Assembly (NCBI GenBank): GCA_020091685.1
Contig: CM034599.1
Location: forward strand, 35,355,408 to 35,419,407
Direction: 5' to 3'
DNA length: 64,000 nt
DNA from: Lutjanus erythropterus
Taxonomy: Eukaryota > Chordata > Actinopteri > Lutjaniformes > Lutjanidae
The stretch's first letter is position 1, and each line of letters starts with the position of its first letter. Shown here piece by piece: positions 1-12,499 of this stretch. Both the position numbers and the translations under genes were made by a program. Under the pieces are notes generated by a model. That model did not search any database, was not told where the DNA came from, and was given only the letters and a program-made list of their open reading frames with translations.

Positions 1-1480
1 CTAACGCAGTTTTGGATGTTGCTAATGTTACTCTCAACTATGATAAATTGGCATTTTGCATTTTCACATTTCACAGTATGGCTCTCCTTGTCCTCATCAT
101 GTATTCTTTAAAATTTCCTGTAACCCCACAAAATAATTTACTTAGCTAATGATATGTCCTCTTTGCCCAGGAACGCTTCTAATGGAATTTGTGAGCTTGC
201 GGTCACTGGAAGTTGTGTGTATGGTATGCTTAGTGCTCAAGTGGTTAAGTCATGAGAACACCGACTATACAATGGTAACATGGACACCAAGAATGTCCGT
301 CAAATGTAGCACTTGTATAGACCAATACAATAGTAGAGCTACTGGACCAGTTCTAGGTTTGTATGGAGTAGGGGTAACAGTACAAGAAGAGACCATAGAC
401 CAGACACTTTGAATACAAAAGCTGGCACTTTACTGAATGTAAAACAAGGCAAAACACAATATAACAGTTGCTCGACAGAACAATAATCTTGCAGGTACCC
501 AAAAAGTAAATAAAATTCACAAGAGATAAGTAAGGTACACTTTTCTCTCCTTTAGGTTCTCTAAACTATGTAAGAAATAGTTTAGTTTTGACAGCTCATC
601 TGGGCTGGATGGCTCTTTTAAATTAGATCATTTGTGTTATTTTTGGTTAGACCTGTCTTTAACTAACTATCTTATTTTATGTTAACAGGTTGTTCCTATT
701 TTGGTTTTGTTATTTTCTTGAGTTTACTTTTTTTTTTCCACTTTCACAGGTAAGACATTAATGTCACCATTTGAAAACTCAAAATGAAATGAAACATCAT
801 ATACTATGCACCATAAATCACAATTGATACAATAAGTAACACTTCAATCCAATCTAAATCAAATGGTTTCAAACTCAATTCAAGTTCAGTTCAAGAATTT
901 TGTTCCGTTTTGATTCAGTTCAGTTCAAAAATCCAGTTATTTCCAAATCAGTTCAAGAAAGAAGGAAAAATAAAAAATGGGGAAAAGAAGGGGTTAAATA
1001 CTCCTACCACTTACCATCAGTCTATCCATGTGCAGCAATCTCACTGGTACGATGAAGCAGGGTCTCTAGAAACGTAGTCCTTGGGTTTGGCTCGCCATCT
1101 TGTCTCCCATTGTGTGTGTCGTTCCACACTCACTTCATGGAAGGGTCTTCACTTTTAAGTCCAACATCTAATTGTTTCACACAAGAAAAAAACCTGCCCT
1201 GCACGGCAGGTCATAAAGAAAATAAATCACTCTGTCTGTAAAAATGAACTCAATAAAGCTTTAAATTCTCTGTGAGTTGTAATGTTGCTGCTAAGCTGCT
1301 CAACCAGGCCCAATATGGCGATGTGACGTTACCACTACGTGGCGCCGAAGCTGCAACATTACTTTCACTCTCCGTGTCTAACATGTAGCAAAACTAAGGT
1401 AAGGAAAGGTTGAGGGTGTTGGGAATATCTAGGTCTACATCTTCCTCAGAAATATTATAAAACTAGCCCTCCAGATTGTA
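1..1480. other. Intergenic, no gene recognised
   Basis: AT-rich sequence without a credible coding frame. At about 844-960 there is a degenerate run of TTCAGTTCAA-like words that looks like a decayed short tandem array. The 1018-1380 part is more GC-rich but shows no identifiable feature. Confidence 0.5.
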
Positions 1481-1494
1481 CAGGGTTAAGCTAA

Positions 1495-2093
1495 AAAGCG
1501 ACCCCCGATGCTGGAGGATACATTACCTCATGTAATATGGTATTTCCCTAAAGTGCAGGATGTTTGGATGTCAGCTCATGTTTGTAGTCAAACAACTATT
1601 TTGCACATGTTTATTTCTGTTGGGGGACCCGTCTACCCTGAAAGACACTATTCCTTCTGTCTGTACTGAATGGGTCCAGACCGCCATCATGCATAAGAGA
1701 CTGCTTGTCCAACAACTGAAGTCAGCTCACACACCATCAAACACAGACTGGAATAATTTGCTTGCTAGGGTGGCAGCATATAAGCGAGTGTCCTACTCTT
1801 TGCTGGGTAGGATGGAAGGGTATTGCTTGAAATGGGAGAGATTTATTCAATATTAATGGCCCTTGGAGACACACACACGGCTTAGCTCCCTTCTATGTAC
1901 ACACACTCATTAACTTGCTCCTTTGGTCTTTTTTTCTAACAGTTTTTTTTCTCATTTTATCTTACCACATTTTATTTTTGTTAGTTTATGTCTACTGTAA
2001 TTTGTTTTAAGTTATATATGTACACATCGCCTTTTATTCCTTGTTTTGTGTGTCTATATCATCACTTTCTAAAATTCAATAAATTGTTAATAA
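1495..2093 (+). mobile_element. 5'-truncated L1-like LINE, 3' end
   Basis: The frame at 1560-1856 (98 codons) reads like the extreme C-terminus of a fish L1-type ORF2. It has a LLGD segment, a hydrophobic helix, a K-S-x-x-T-P-S segment followed by W, an R-V-S-Y-S-L segment, and a closing W-x-x-F-I-x-Y. This spacing is familiar from L1/Tx1-like ORF2 ends. It is followed by an AT-rich 3' tail with AATAAA near 2078. The upstream part is frameshifted or truncated. Assignment is from remembered family pattern, not alignment. Confidence 0.5.
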
Positions 2094-2927
2094 TGTAGCA
2101 CCCCCCCCCCCCCTGCAGTAATTGCAGTGGATCTGCAGGCTCACAATTTGACCACCCAGATCAGGAGAGGCAACACAACTTGAAAAGGTTAAAAACACAA
2201 TTTATTATTTAGAAATGTATTAAAATCAACAGAGCAATAATGTGGAATAATCCAACTTGACTATTGAGGAGGGGGAATGTCAGTTATTAAAAGAGAAGGA
2301 ACAATAATCGCTGAGGGGAGGGGGGGGTAGGCCTAGGTAAGCTGTGCTGCATGTCAGTTGCTTCTACAGTTGTCACATTTTTAAACATCACCTGATGGCA
2401 GACTTCTGAGCTGCCATCATAGACACTTTAGCCTTCAGGAAGCCCAACTTTGCCTTCAGGCTGTGGCAATGTTTACAGTGAGTTAAATCTATATGCACAC
2501 AAAAAAAGCACGAGCCCTTTCACTGGAGGATGAGAGGCAGCAGTGTTTGCTGCATGTGGTTTAAATAACCATGAGAATGAGGCTCATTCAATCACACCTG
2601 CCTTCAATCAGCACCTGCATCGCAGCCACTGGCTGACAGCAAAGTGAAGTCCCTCCCCTGAACACACAGAAACAGTAGGCTTGCTGAAGATGAACTGGTC
2701 CTTGCTTGGATAGTGGGCGGCCACAGAAGGAGGCGGAAACAAAATCCTGCTGTCAAGTCGGATATTTTCCAGCAAACTTCAGAGAATATACAGGAAGAGA
2801 CACTAACATCCTGTTAGATCACCTGTAGGCTACCTGTAGTCTGCAGACCACGTTCATAGCTGAGGAAATAAAGTGCGTTCTTCTTTGCTGATTGAAGTTG
2901 AAATAGAAGAAATCCCCTTCTGTTACA
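2094..2927 (-). mobile_element. Candidate solo LTR
   Basis: Read on the minus strand, the segment begins TGTAACA and ends TGCTACA, a TG...CA structure with short imperfect inverted ends. It has a TTTAAA-type promoter-like word near 2562, an AATAAA in the distal part (near 2200) and a polyC/polyG run at 2101-2113. No matching 4-5 bp target duplication is visible, and no internal retroviral coding sequence is present. It sits exactly at the end of the L1-like tail. Confidence 0.3.
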
Positions 2928-5330
2928 TGAACCTCTGTTCTTTTATCTGAATTTTAAAGCACTTTGTAACTGTTCGTTTGATAATCCATATATAAACTTT
3001 ATTATTATTATTATCAATCACAAGATATCTGCTTGTTTACAGATTAAAACTTAATTGCACAACATAAGACTAATATATCTAGCGTTAAATATTACAATTA
3101 CACAGAAAATTTTTATTTCATATAACACATGGTGTTTGTTGTCAAAATTAAGAGCCAATCGGAACATGTCAGCTTATCAATTAGCTGACAGCCAGGTGCT
3201 TGCAGGTGGTGGAGAGCAACTCCAGCAACTGGCTCAGAAAACTGCGCCCACTTTGACTGCCCACATGTACATGACATCAGAGCGAGTCAGGATCATGTCG
3301 GACACAAATCTAACTGGCATGCATTGAGCGGCGATTGCCGGTGATTGATTCTGCACAGGCCTGCCTCATCTCAAACGCACCCAGTACCACTGCACAGAGA
3401 AAACCACTCCCAGTCAGTGCCAGTAGGAAGAAGGTGAGATAGTGTGAAGGTGCTGATAAAGGCCCTGTTACAATTTAAAAAGAGAATTTTTTTCTAAAAT
3501 TAGAAAGAAAAAACATCCACAACTAAAATGATAAAGTTTTAACTTACCATTCACCAAAAAATGAGCTCCCATGCAACCTCATTTGAAGGCAGCATAAGTT
3601 TCTACTGTGGTAAACTATTAGCTGCATGTTAACAATTGCAACTTACACAAATGATTAATTCCTTATGCTACTTCTCTTGTGTTTCTGGTTTTGTGACGTA
3701 CAAGCGTTGGGTTTAACTTAGGAAATGGTCAAGTTATAGTACGTATCACTAAGTCCAGTTATAGGCTTTGTGACTTTATTCTCATCTAATCTTAGGTGGA
3801 AAATCTCAAATATCAAGCAGCTACCAAGCAGAAAACAAAAAAGTAGAGTTTTTTTCAAATATTTGATGTGGGCCTTGGATATTTACAGCTGGATTACTCA
3901 CGGCTCAGTAGCACATTTTCAGCTGCATGGCCAAGTTCTTGTTCTGAGGCCAACATAAAAACATTTATAAAATATTTATGGCAGGAGATTAACAGCATTC
4001 TGCTTGTTTGACATTATAGCCCAGCTGACAAATCGTCTGTTATGGCAGTATAATTCATAAACAATGAGAGAAATGTTTTTATGAGCGACATACTGCGACT
4101 TAAATGATGATGCCTTGGTGAGGCTCCACCCCCTCACAACTGCCCCTACCCTTTCTCTGCCAGAAACAGACTTCTTCTCCATGCTTTACTTGACTTGGAG
4201 TACAGATGTGTTCCAGGTGAAGCTTACATGATTATAAAAATAAACAGAATCTCCTTATCACACATTAGCAGTGAGGAGAAAATACAGTTAATGCTTCAGC
4301 TCCAAACTCTGATCATTAAAACTCAAAACTCCAGTTTTCAGTTCATCATACAGAGAGATGGGAACCCTGAAGGCCTTCTACACCTTCAGAAAAGGTCAAA
4401 CATATCAGCATTTCAAATGTTGTATTTAATTTCTTTTATTTAATAATAATTCTCCTCTAATTCTAATTCTGGCATATTTTTTTTTATGAAATCAGAAATG
4501 AAAAATGTTACTTTCTTGAAAACATTAAAATTATCCAATTTTTTGTTGTTGTTGTGAGGCAGAGAAAAAGTTAGAACTGGCTCACTCATTTGTTAGGACT
4601 TTCGTGCCAAGACAGAAAACCAAGGCTGTGTATATTTGTTTAGAAAGTGACAGGTGAATTAACCAATTACATACTGATTTATAGTAGGTGGGACCAAAAA
4701 ACCTAGGCCTTCTTGAAAGCCAGCACTGGCAGACAAGACTGATAGTGTTGCCTTTTTCATGGCGGGCTTTCACAACGTAGCTGAAGATCTGTAAAGGAGG
4801 AGTCCTAGTCTGTTGGACAACTATTTTCAGACGCTTCAATTTTCTTTATTAAAACAGTTTCTAATATTGCAGCAAAATTAAAAATAAATTACTGCATATG
4901 CGTGCTACATGTCACTGAGTGTGGTACTGAAATAGAGAAATACAAAATAAAAAGAAACTCGTAGTATCAAACACAAAACTTAATTATGACTTACACAAAT
5001 GGATGGTCACAGTAAGTGGCTATTATCTTCTGCTCAATACAAGCATGCACAGTAGATTTATAGCCTGGGAGCCAGAGGAACCTCCAGAGCTCATGTTTTC
5101 ATTTCACAGGCAGATATGTTGGGTTCCCCTTCCATTCAGAAAGAATTTCACCAGCCTTGGTTCCAGTTAGCCAATCACAACTGTTTATTTTATGTATGGT
5201 GGGTTCTATATGATAATTGACAGAAGAGTGTCAAAGGTTCAGATTTGAAAAATCATGTCAAGCGTTTAACTGCTATGATTGGTTGCAGGTCTATCCATTT
5301 GCACCCTGTTAGCAGGTCTGTCCAGCACAA
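2928..5330. other. Intergenic, no gene recognised
   Basis: The first about 90 bases end in an ATT-rich tail (around 3000-3016) like the 3' end of a fish LINE. The rest is AT-rich with short open frames (for example 3055-3327 and 4195-4443) that resemble no known protein. Confidence 0.4.
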
Positions 5331-5339
5331 CGTCTTGGG

Positions 5340-6400
5340 CTCCTGAAATCCAGATCAAACTGTTAAATTAGACAGTGCTGATCAACTATGGATCAAGATT
5401 GTGTTACCACATTGCAGGTGGGTGCCATTCTGTATCCTGCTTGAAAACAGACCAAAAAACATATGTTTTGTTGATTGTAGGTATATCCAATCACATCCAG
5501 AGGCATTCTGGTCTGCATGTGTTGATAATGCCCCTTGGAAATCAAAAATAAATTGCGAGGTTCAAGATTAATTCACTGGCAATGCCAGACTAACTCTTCG
5601 CTGTAACATGAGATACACTGGCACCAGGTGGTCACAATTTTATGTCCTCCTTTGAAACAGAGACCCCCAAAACTCTTTAAGGTCACGTAAAACACTAATA
5701 AATGTGTCCTGAGTTTGTCACACCACAGAAACATGAGTAAGTAAATAAAGATAGATCCTGGGGGGCATGTCCACTCCACTGTCTCAGTGTCAAACATGAC
5801 TACAATCTGGAAATGAACTGGAACATGCACACTCCGTCTAGCAGCTTTATTGGACATGTTCAGACATGTTTGAGTGCCAGAGGACGGTGGCAGGAACTGA
5901 AATGAGTTGAAGTGAACTGCTCGGTTGTTCTGGACTGAGAAAGTCACTGAAGGTACGTTCGTAACTGACTATTGCGAAGGTTGAGGGGAGGATGATGGCA
6001 GTGTTGTTCACATGTCAGCTCATGGGGCTTGTATAGTATTGGGGGACCATGGTTTTGGCGCATCACTCAGCCATGTTTCAGGTCCGCCCCCCAAAAAATC
6101 TGAAAATAGAAATTGTGCTGCACAATTCAATACTACATAGTTTTCAGTGTTTTCACATTTTTTCAGCAACTATGTTCCAACATGCATAATGTGTTTAGAA
6201 TAAAACTCCCTTGCTCCTTTACAAAGAAATTAAAACTGTAAAACTAGGCACTGTTGATCAAATATGACCCAAGACTGTTAATGAAGAGTTTAGCTGTGAT
6301 ATGAGAAAAACTGTGACCAGGCGGCTGCCATTTTCTGCTCTGCTTGCAACGGGGCCAAGCACCGCTATGTCACATGTTTCATTGCTCAGACATTTGCAAA
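5340..6400 (+). repeat. Dispersed repeat family A copies
   Basis: Segments at 5340-5420 and 6228-6300 share a core (AGATCAAACTGT..., GGCACTGTTGATCAAATATG). The same core occurs inverted at 35930-36075. The segment 5705-5915 (TGAGTTTGTCACACCACAGA ... CCAGAGGACGGTG) matches 52570-52835 in the same orientation. The open frame at 5573-5947 lies inside this repeat and is not credited as a gene. Confidence 0.6.
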
Positions 6401-6419
6401 TAAGCTTTGGGATTCCAGG

Positions 6420-7400
6420 CTATTAGATCTAGACATGTAATGTCTATTCTTAGACATTTAATAAATTCTGTCTGTTTGGCATTTGTCTACTTCACACTTA
6501 ACTTTGGACATTATTGGCGTTGCAGCACTGGGGAACTTAAATCAGTGCACGTAATAAAATATATGATGAAAAGATGACAGCAAAAGTAAATTGGTGTCCG
6601 TATATCTGATGACCTAAATATACTGTAGAGTAATGTGTTGCTCATACAGAGAAAATCCTGCCTGTCTGAAGGTTTCCAGCTGGTGTTTTATAGGACACAT
6701 TCCAGCGTGCCTTTTGTACTTCAGTTCAGGGCTCTTCATCTCCTCCGCACTCCTCCTCCACTGATCACTTTACAGTCATCTTCAGCATCATCTTCTCCTT
6801 AATCTTTTCCCCTCTCTGTTCCACTTGTGCCGCTCAGTCATCTCTCAGTAGTTTACTGACTTGCAATGCAGAACTTTTTTGTATAAAAGACCCTGCAGAG
6901 ACATTCACATATATTTCCTAAGCCTGCTGCCTCGGTCTTGACTCACATATCTGCACTTATTGTAGGTATCTGTGAAAAGATGGGATGACAGTTGGAGTAA
7001 TTCTGCCTACAGTTAAATTATTTATACACCTGTGTGGTACTCTTGCCCACATAATCCATAATCGAGACCTTGGCTGGCTTCAAGATGGAACACCTCGTCT
7101 GGGACTTTTTCCTGGGTGGGTCCTATCAGTCATGGGTTCAGCAAATCTTTTTCACTCTGAAACTGGATGTCAGGGTGTCAGCATCACCACCCAAATGTCA
7201 GTTTTTCGAGGGACATGTCGACTTAGCACGTCAGTCTCTCCTCTCATTAGTGACATTCTTCTTCTCTGACACATTCCAGTTGTCTGTCACAGCTGCCAGA
7301 GAACAAGCTGTTCCGATTGTTGAATTTTTTTGCTAACTTTTTAGCTGTTACTATAAAACAACAGGAAGACAACATCTTAGTTTACTGTGAAAGTTTTAAA
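6420..7400. other. Intergenic, no gene recognised
   Basis: No repeat or coding signal that I can identify. Overlapping frames at 6985-7336 are of random composition. Confidence 0.4.
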
Positions 7401-7419
7401 TAAATATAAGGTGATCTTG

Positions 7420-7770
7420 CGTGTGAGTGTGTGTGTGTGTGAGAGTGTGAGTGCATGAGTGTGTGTGCGTGATCAGTGGACCTAAAGCTTGTCTGCAGCT
7501 AATCTTGAATCCTACTTGACCGATCAGCCTCATGTTTTTTAGGCACATTCATGACTGTATGCTGAATGACCTCTGACCTCCACACTAGCATCGGCTGTGG
7601 CCACAGGCATTATATTTTCTTATGAAAACCATATCTCAAGAACACCTTTCAACATCTGTGGAGGTCATGTTCATTTTGGTGGAACTTTGCAAATTGCCGC
7701 CGGTTGCATCTGGCAGTTGTGGTGACACTGCAGTAGGCACCTTACCATCTGTTGCCTGGTGGGAATATGC
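7420..7770 (-). repeat. Dispersed repeat family B, copy 1 (inverted)
   Basis: This segment contains a GT-rich start, a GATCAGTGGACCTAAAGC-like module, a CATTCATGACTGTATGCTGA module and a TGGCAGTTGTGGTG...GTAGGCACC module. The reverse complements of the same modules occur at 10.4-10.9, 47.0-47.6 and 60.9-61.8 kb. Confidence 0.65.
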
Positions 7771-7827
7771 ACTCTTCTGGTAGTTTATTGTATATATTTT
7801 TCAAAAATTGTAAACAAATATTATATA

Positions 7828-8407
<580 letters not shown>

Positions 8408-8495
8408 AGAGAAAACGGAAAATTAAGACATTAACAACCTGAGGAAAGAATATCATCTTGAAAAATATGATTTTTATAGACTGCTTCTGGTATAT

Positions 8496-8800
8496 AATCA
8501 TTTTGAACACAGCATTAGAAATAAAATGCACTTTAATGATCCAATACTGAGAATATTATTTGGTGCTTACCCAAATGGTTCAATTATAAGAGATATCTCT
8601 AGACTTTATAAGGCCTTGTGACAAAAATCCCACAGTACAGAAGACATTAAAGAGAAATGGGAAAGAAAAGTTAATCTTTCAATATCAAATGAGGCTGGAT
8701 GTCTGTAAATTCCAGTGGAAATGCACTAAATCTGATATGCAGCGAGAGTTTGTGGAAGTCTTTTATCCGCTCTTTATTACACTGCAGCAGAAATCATATT
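8496..8800 (+). pseudogene. Decayed L1-like LINE ORF2 fragment
   Basis: Conceptual reading from 8496 gives a segment containing DPILRILFGAYPNGSIIRD, then ISRLYKAL, an in-frame TGA, then HSTEDIKEKWERKVNLSIS before a frameshift. The S-x-x-D-I-x-x-K-W-E pattern after a short Leu/Tyr-rich helix is typical of the C-terminal half of fish L1 ORF2. The stop and frameshift show it is dead. Confidence 0.45.
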
Positions 8801-8927
8801 TTGCTGAGGGGATGCTAAATGTTGGAGACAGTGTGGGTTTCAAAGCAAGTCACTGGCATTTATTTTGTGTTCAGTGATAAGACCTTTTCTGGGCAGAGTT
8901 TCACAAAGCACTAAAAAGTATACTAAA

Positions 8928-9060
8928 AGGGACAGTTCACCCAAAATCAAAATTACATTTTTCCCTGGCCTGTAGTGCTATTTATCCATCTAGATTTTTT
9001 TTTTTGGTGTGAGAGGCAGAGTTGTGGAGATACACAGCATAGAGATTTCTTCTTTCTTTT
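8928..9060 (+). repeat. Teleost dispersed repeat fragment (GGGACAGTTCACCC type)
   Basis: Begins AAAGGGACAGTTCACCCAAA and continues through CTGTAGTGCTATTTATCC, a module I recognise as widely scattered in spiny-rayed fish genomes. Recognition is from memory; only one copy is visible here. Confidence 0.45.
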
Positions 9061-9069
9061 CTTCTTTGA

Positions 9070-10400
9070 TTCTCTGCAACTGGTGAACCAGGTAAGAATG
9101 GACTCAAATGCACGACTCAAGAGACACTTCAGGTAAGTAAATCAGTCTTTACTGGTCAAAACAGTTGGTTGGTCTGTACACAACAAGATAATCAGTGGGG
9201 GCAAACAAATCCAAAAGTGAGGCAGACACAGAGTCAAAAACAAGGAAATACCCCCAAAAACAAGAAAGAGGCACAGTGAAACAAAACGCTTTAAAGTTAG
9301 ACACACAAGGAGCTAAGATGAACTGGACTGAATTCCTTACAATACAGGAGAGGATGTAAATTATATTAATGTTTTGGAAAAGATTACTTTTTCTCTCCAT
9401 CTTAAGAGAAATGTATCTTGGACCAAGTGGGTTAAATAGCCCTTCTAGAGCCAGATTTTGTGGAGGTATTGAATGAATGACCCTGTAATTTTGTTTTTAC
9501 TTTAGCAAACCTCTTTAATTTTTAATTTCGTTTTCTTTCCCATCTCCCTGACATACCTTTAATTGCTTTTGTGTGCACACTTTACCTCTCCCAAAATGTA
9601 CAAAGCTCTCAGATTTTGAAAAAATCTGTGGACTCCAGAGGAACTAAAACTGCTCTTGTCCTGATGTATGTTTCAGTAATATAAACTGCTGTCCCAAATA
9701 AAGATTAAGACCTCCTCCTGCATCCCATTTCCTCCACTACCTCTCTCCTGGTAGTCCGTGTCTGTTGCAATGAATAATATATACTGTATATACGGATAAC
9801 TGCTATACCTCTGTTTTCAAATGCATTCTTGGTGTTGTGCTTAGTGGTACATGTACAAATTAATGGAAGAAGTTGCCAAAAAAGTTATTTTACACTTCTG
9901 CACACCTGGACAATTACTGTCTGTTTCGAAATGACAAAATTGACTCTCTGGCCTCTCCTAATTCCCCTGTTGAGGAACACTTCATATAGCATACTGAAAT
10001 CATAAGAGGCTCTTGTTAGTTTGTGCTGCCAGAGACAGTAAGTGGTTGCTTTCTGTGTACCAGAGGACTTTTCAGTAGTAAATATTCCACCGTTTATGTT
10101 AAAGCGGCATTATGAATTTACATTACATAAATAAATTGGCTGGTTGGAGCACTATTTTGTATTGAGTGAGGAACTGGCTACATGTGGGAATTAAAATGTT
10201 TACTTCATCACAAGCCTGCTGTTGGACTGATAACCACTCATTACTAAAATTACAGAGGGGATACCTTAAATCTTCCCTCTCTCCCATTTCCTTTTTTTAG
10301 ATGATTCATATTTATTATCACTGAAATATTTTAACCATGTGTTCTCCTCCTTCTCTGCCTATTTTTTCTATAGGAAACAAACAATGAAAGCAGAGTGTAA
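9070..10400. other. Intergenic, no gene recognised
   Basis: The first 300 bases (9090-9400) have the look of a dispersed fish repeat, A-rich on the plus strand, but I cannot place it. The remainder shows nothing identifiable. Confidence 0.35.
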
Positions 10401-10404
10401 CACA

Positions 10405-10880
10405 ATCCCCAACTATGGCCATAACTCAAGAATTCATATAAGCAACTTGTGACAAATTTTCACACAATTATCTGATAAGATAAAATTGTGAAATGACTAA
10501 TGTTTTTAATCAAGTGGTCAAAACTTCACTTTTCTGCAAAAACACTTTTCACAAATATACAATGCAATGATATTAGATTACGTCAGGATTTGAATTAAAT
10601 GTAAAGGTAAAGTTAACAATGTTGCCACATACACAACTTGAAAAGGTCTCAGATCCCCAGGCAACAAATGGTGAAGCACCTGCTGCAATGCCACCACAAC
10701 TGCCAGATGCAACCAGTGGAGATTTGCAAAGTTCCACCAGCATTAACATTACTGCCACATATGTTATTCCAGGCTGAAACACTGAAGCTGTCAATGATCG
10801 TATAATACAGAGCAGTCAAAAAATAGAATTACTGCCTCACATTTGTTTGTCTCCACCAACCAGTCAAGTTACAGTTCATT
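10405..10880 (+). repeat. Dispersed repeat family B, copy 2
   Basis: Contains AACTCAAGAATTCATAT, ATGGTGAAGCACCTGCTGCA, CAGATGCAACCAGTGGAGAT, GAGCAGTCAAAAAA and ACCAGTCAAGTTACAGTT in that order. The same order occurs at 60.93-61.22 kb and, in part, at 47.1 kb. Confidence 0.7.
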
Positions 10881-11089
10881 GTTGGAAAGGTACTTTTCAC
10901 TGTACCACCACACAAAATATTTAATTCATACACTGGGCCACTGCAGCGCAAACTCACCAAGTTTCTTCCCATTTACCTTTCCCATATTTGACTTTCACCA
11001 AATACTCATATATTCCTTTTATTTACAAATCCACCCAGCTGCACATTGTTAAGCATTACACACAAGTGAACAAGCCAATAAGACCACAG

Positions 11090-11585
11090 AGGTTCTTCTC
11101 CTGAACACTGAATATCTGTAATGGGCCTGCAAACCACGGCCGGAGCATTTTCTCCTCCCATTGAGCACCGTGTAATCCCTGAAATTACAATGCAAATGAA
11201 CAAAAGAATCGCCAAAATATGAGACCCGTGGGCTTCTGTGTGACAGCAGCAGGAGATGGCCTCCTCTCAGGCAGTTCCTGCACAGTTAAGTGCTGTGTTG
11301 CATTAGTCACAGTGGTAACTGTCAGCAGCAGGCACGGTGCATTTCCATAAACCCACTGAAAGCTTTTGATTAATGTAATTGGCTTGGCTTCAGTCACTGC
11401 ACTTTATGAATTTATAATTGTATCAAGGGGACAGCTGCTGTTTGCCCCATTCTGTTACCAGCCCTTATCATGGATGATTTCATGTACACTTGTTTCTATA
11501 ATGAGTAATTTAATGGGGATTTGTGTAATAAACAATAGATCATTGGGAGGTACAGCCAAAGGAAACATGAGAGCGAGATTACAAG
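11090..11585. promoter_or_regulatory. Candidate conserved non-coding element
   Basis: A repeat-free block with balanced composition and dense homeodomain-type TAAT/ATTA words, including TTGATTAATGTAATTGGCTT and AATGAGTAATTTAATGGGG. It has open frames on both strands of no known family. It has the texture of a vertebrate enhancer or CNE; this is inference only. Confidence 0.25.
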
Positions 11586-11629
11586 AATAATGGAGTTCAT
11601 TACATATTTTGTTTTAATGTGTGGAAAAA

Positions 11630-11920
11630 TTTTTCACTATAAAGTCTTAAAAGTGCTAACAAGAACCATAAATGGTTCTTCAGCTTGGCCTCATAGGAGA
11701 ACTCTTTTCGGCTCCTGGTGAAACCTTTTATAAAGGTTCTTCTTGGAAACCTATCAGAGAGTTCTTCAAATAACCCGACATAAAGGGTTATACCGAGAAC
11801 CATCCATGAAAGGTTTCACCCAGTACCCCCAACTAGAGGTTCTAGTAGGGGAACCCCTTCTTGGGAGTAATGGTCCCACCCAGAACCCTAACTTGGGGTT
11901 CTATGCAGAACCGTATTTGC
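11630..11920. repeat. GGTTCT/AGAACC fold-back repeat
   Basis: The block is built from alternating GGTTCT and AGAACC words (for example AACCATAAATGGTT, AAAGGTTCTTC, GGGTTATACCGAGAACC, GGGGTTCTATGCAGAACC), so many neighbouring segments can pair with each other. A similar unit is common in fish genomes. Frames crossing it are artefacts. Confidence 0.65.
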
Positions 11921-12046
11921 CTGTTGAGTTTGCTGTATAGGTTTATTGAAGTCTGTTTGTTTGTTTTTATTCATTTCTATTGTTTTATTTCTTTTTCTTT
12001 CGTTTTTTTTACGTTTGAAATAAAGAATTTTAATTCTTTCATTCCA

Positions 12047-12077
12047 ATATGAAATTTTTGTACCGTTTCATCTCTAG
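12047..12077 (-). repeat. hAT-like element end fragment
   Basis: GTACCGTTTCATCTCTAG closes this fragment and nearly matches CATACCATTTCATCTCTAG at about 45737-45757. On the minus strand this is CTAGAGATGAAA, an end I associate with fish hAT-type repeats. Confidence 0.35.
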
Positions 12078-12419
12078 AAACATGTGGACTACATGGACAC
12101 AATGTATGAGATATAATCAATACTGTGCATATGATAAACAGATAGGTGAGTAAAAATACTGTGATGACCATCTCAGAGTTTGTACTGTTAATATCTGAGG
12201 AACTCATCCTTCTTTCGTTTTTCTTTTTTTTTTTTGTTATATGGGCAATTCAGCTGAATATGTGCAAACTGCTGTCCCACAACCAAAAGTCCCAAACTAG
12301 TATTTGATATAGCAGTAAGCCATTAATTATTTAATAGTAAGCATTAATTCTTCAATGGTCTTTAATCTATTCTATTCCAATACCATTTTTCTTCCCAATA
12401 CCAATTACAATACCTGAAG

Positions 12420-12494
<75 letters not shown>
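12420..12494. repeat. (ATCT)n microsatellite
   Basis: About 18 uninterrupted copies of the tetranucleotide ATCT. Confidence 0.98.
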
Positions 12495-12499
12495 AAACT

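Noticed and set aside
5573-5947. 124-codon minus-strand frame
   Set aside because: It lies in dispersed repeat family A, which is broken in the other copy, and resembles no protein.
12420-12494. Regular repeat considered as CRISPR-like
   Set aside because: It is a simple tetranucleotide microsatellite with no spacers, in vertebrate DNA.
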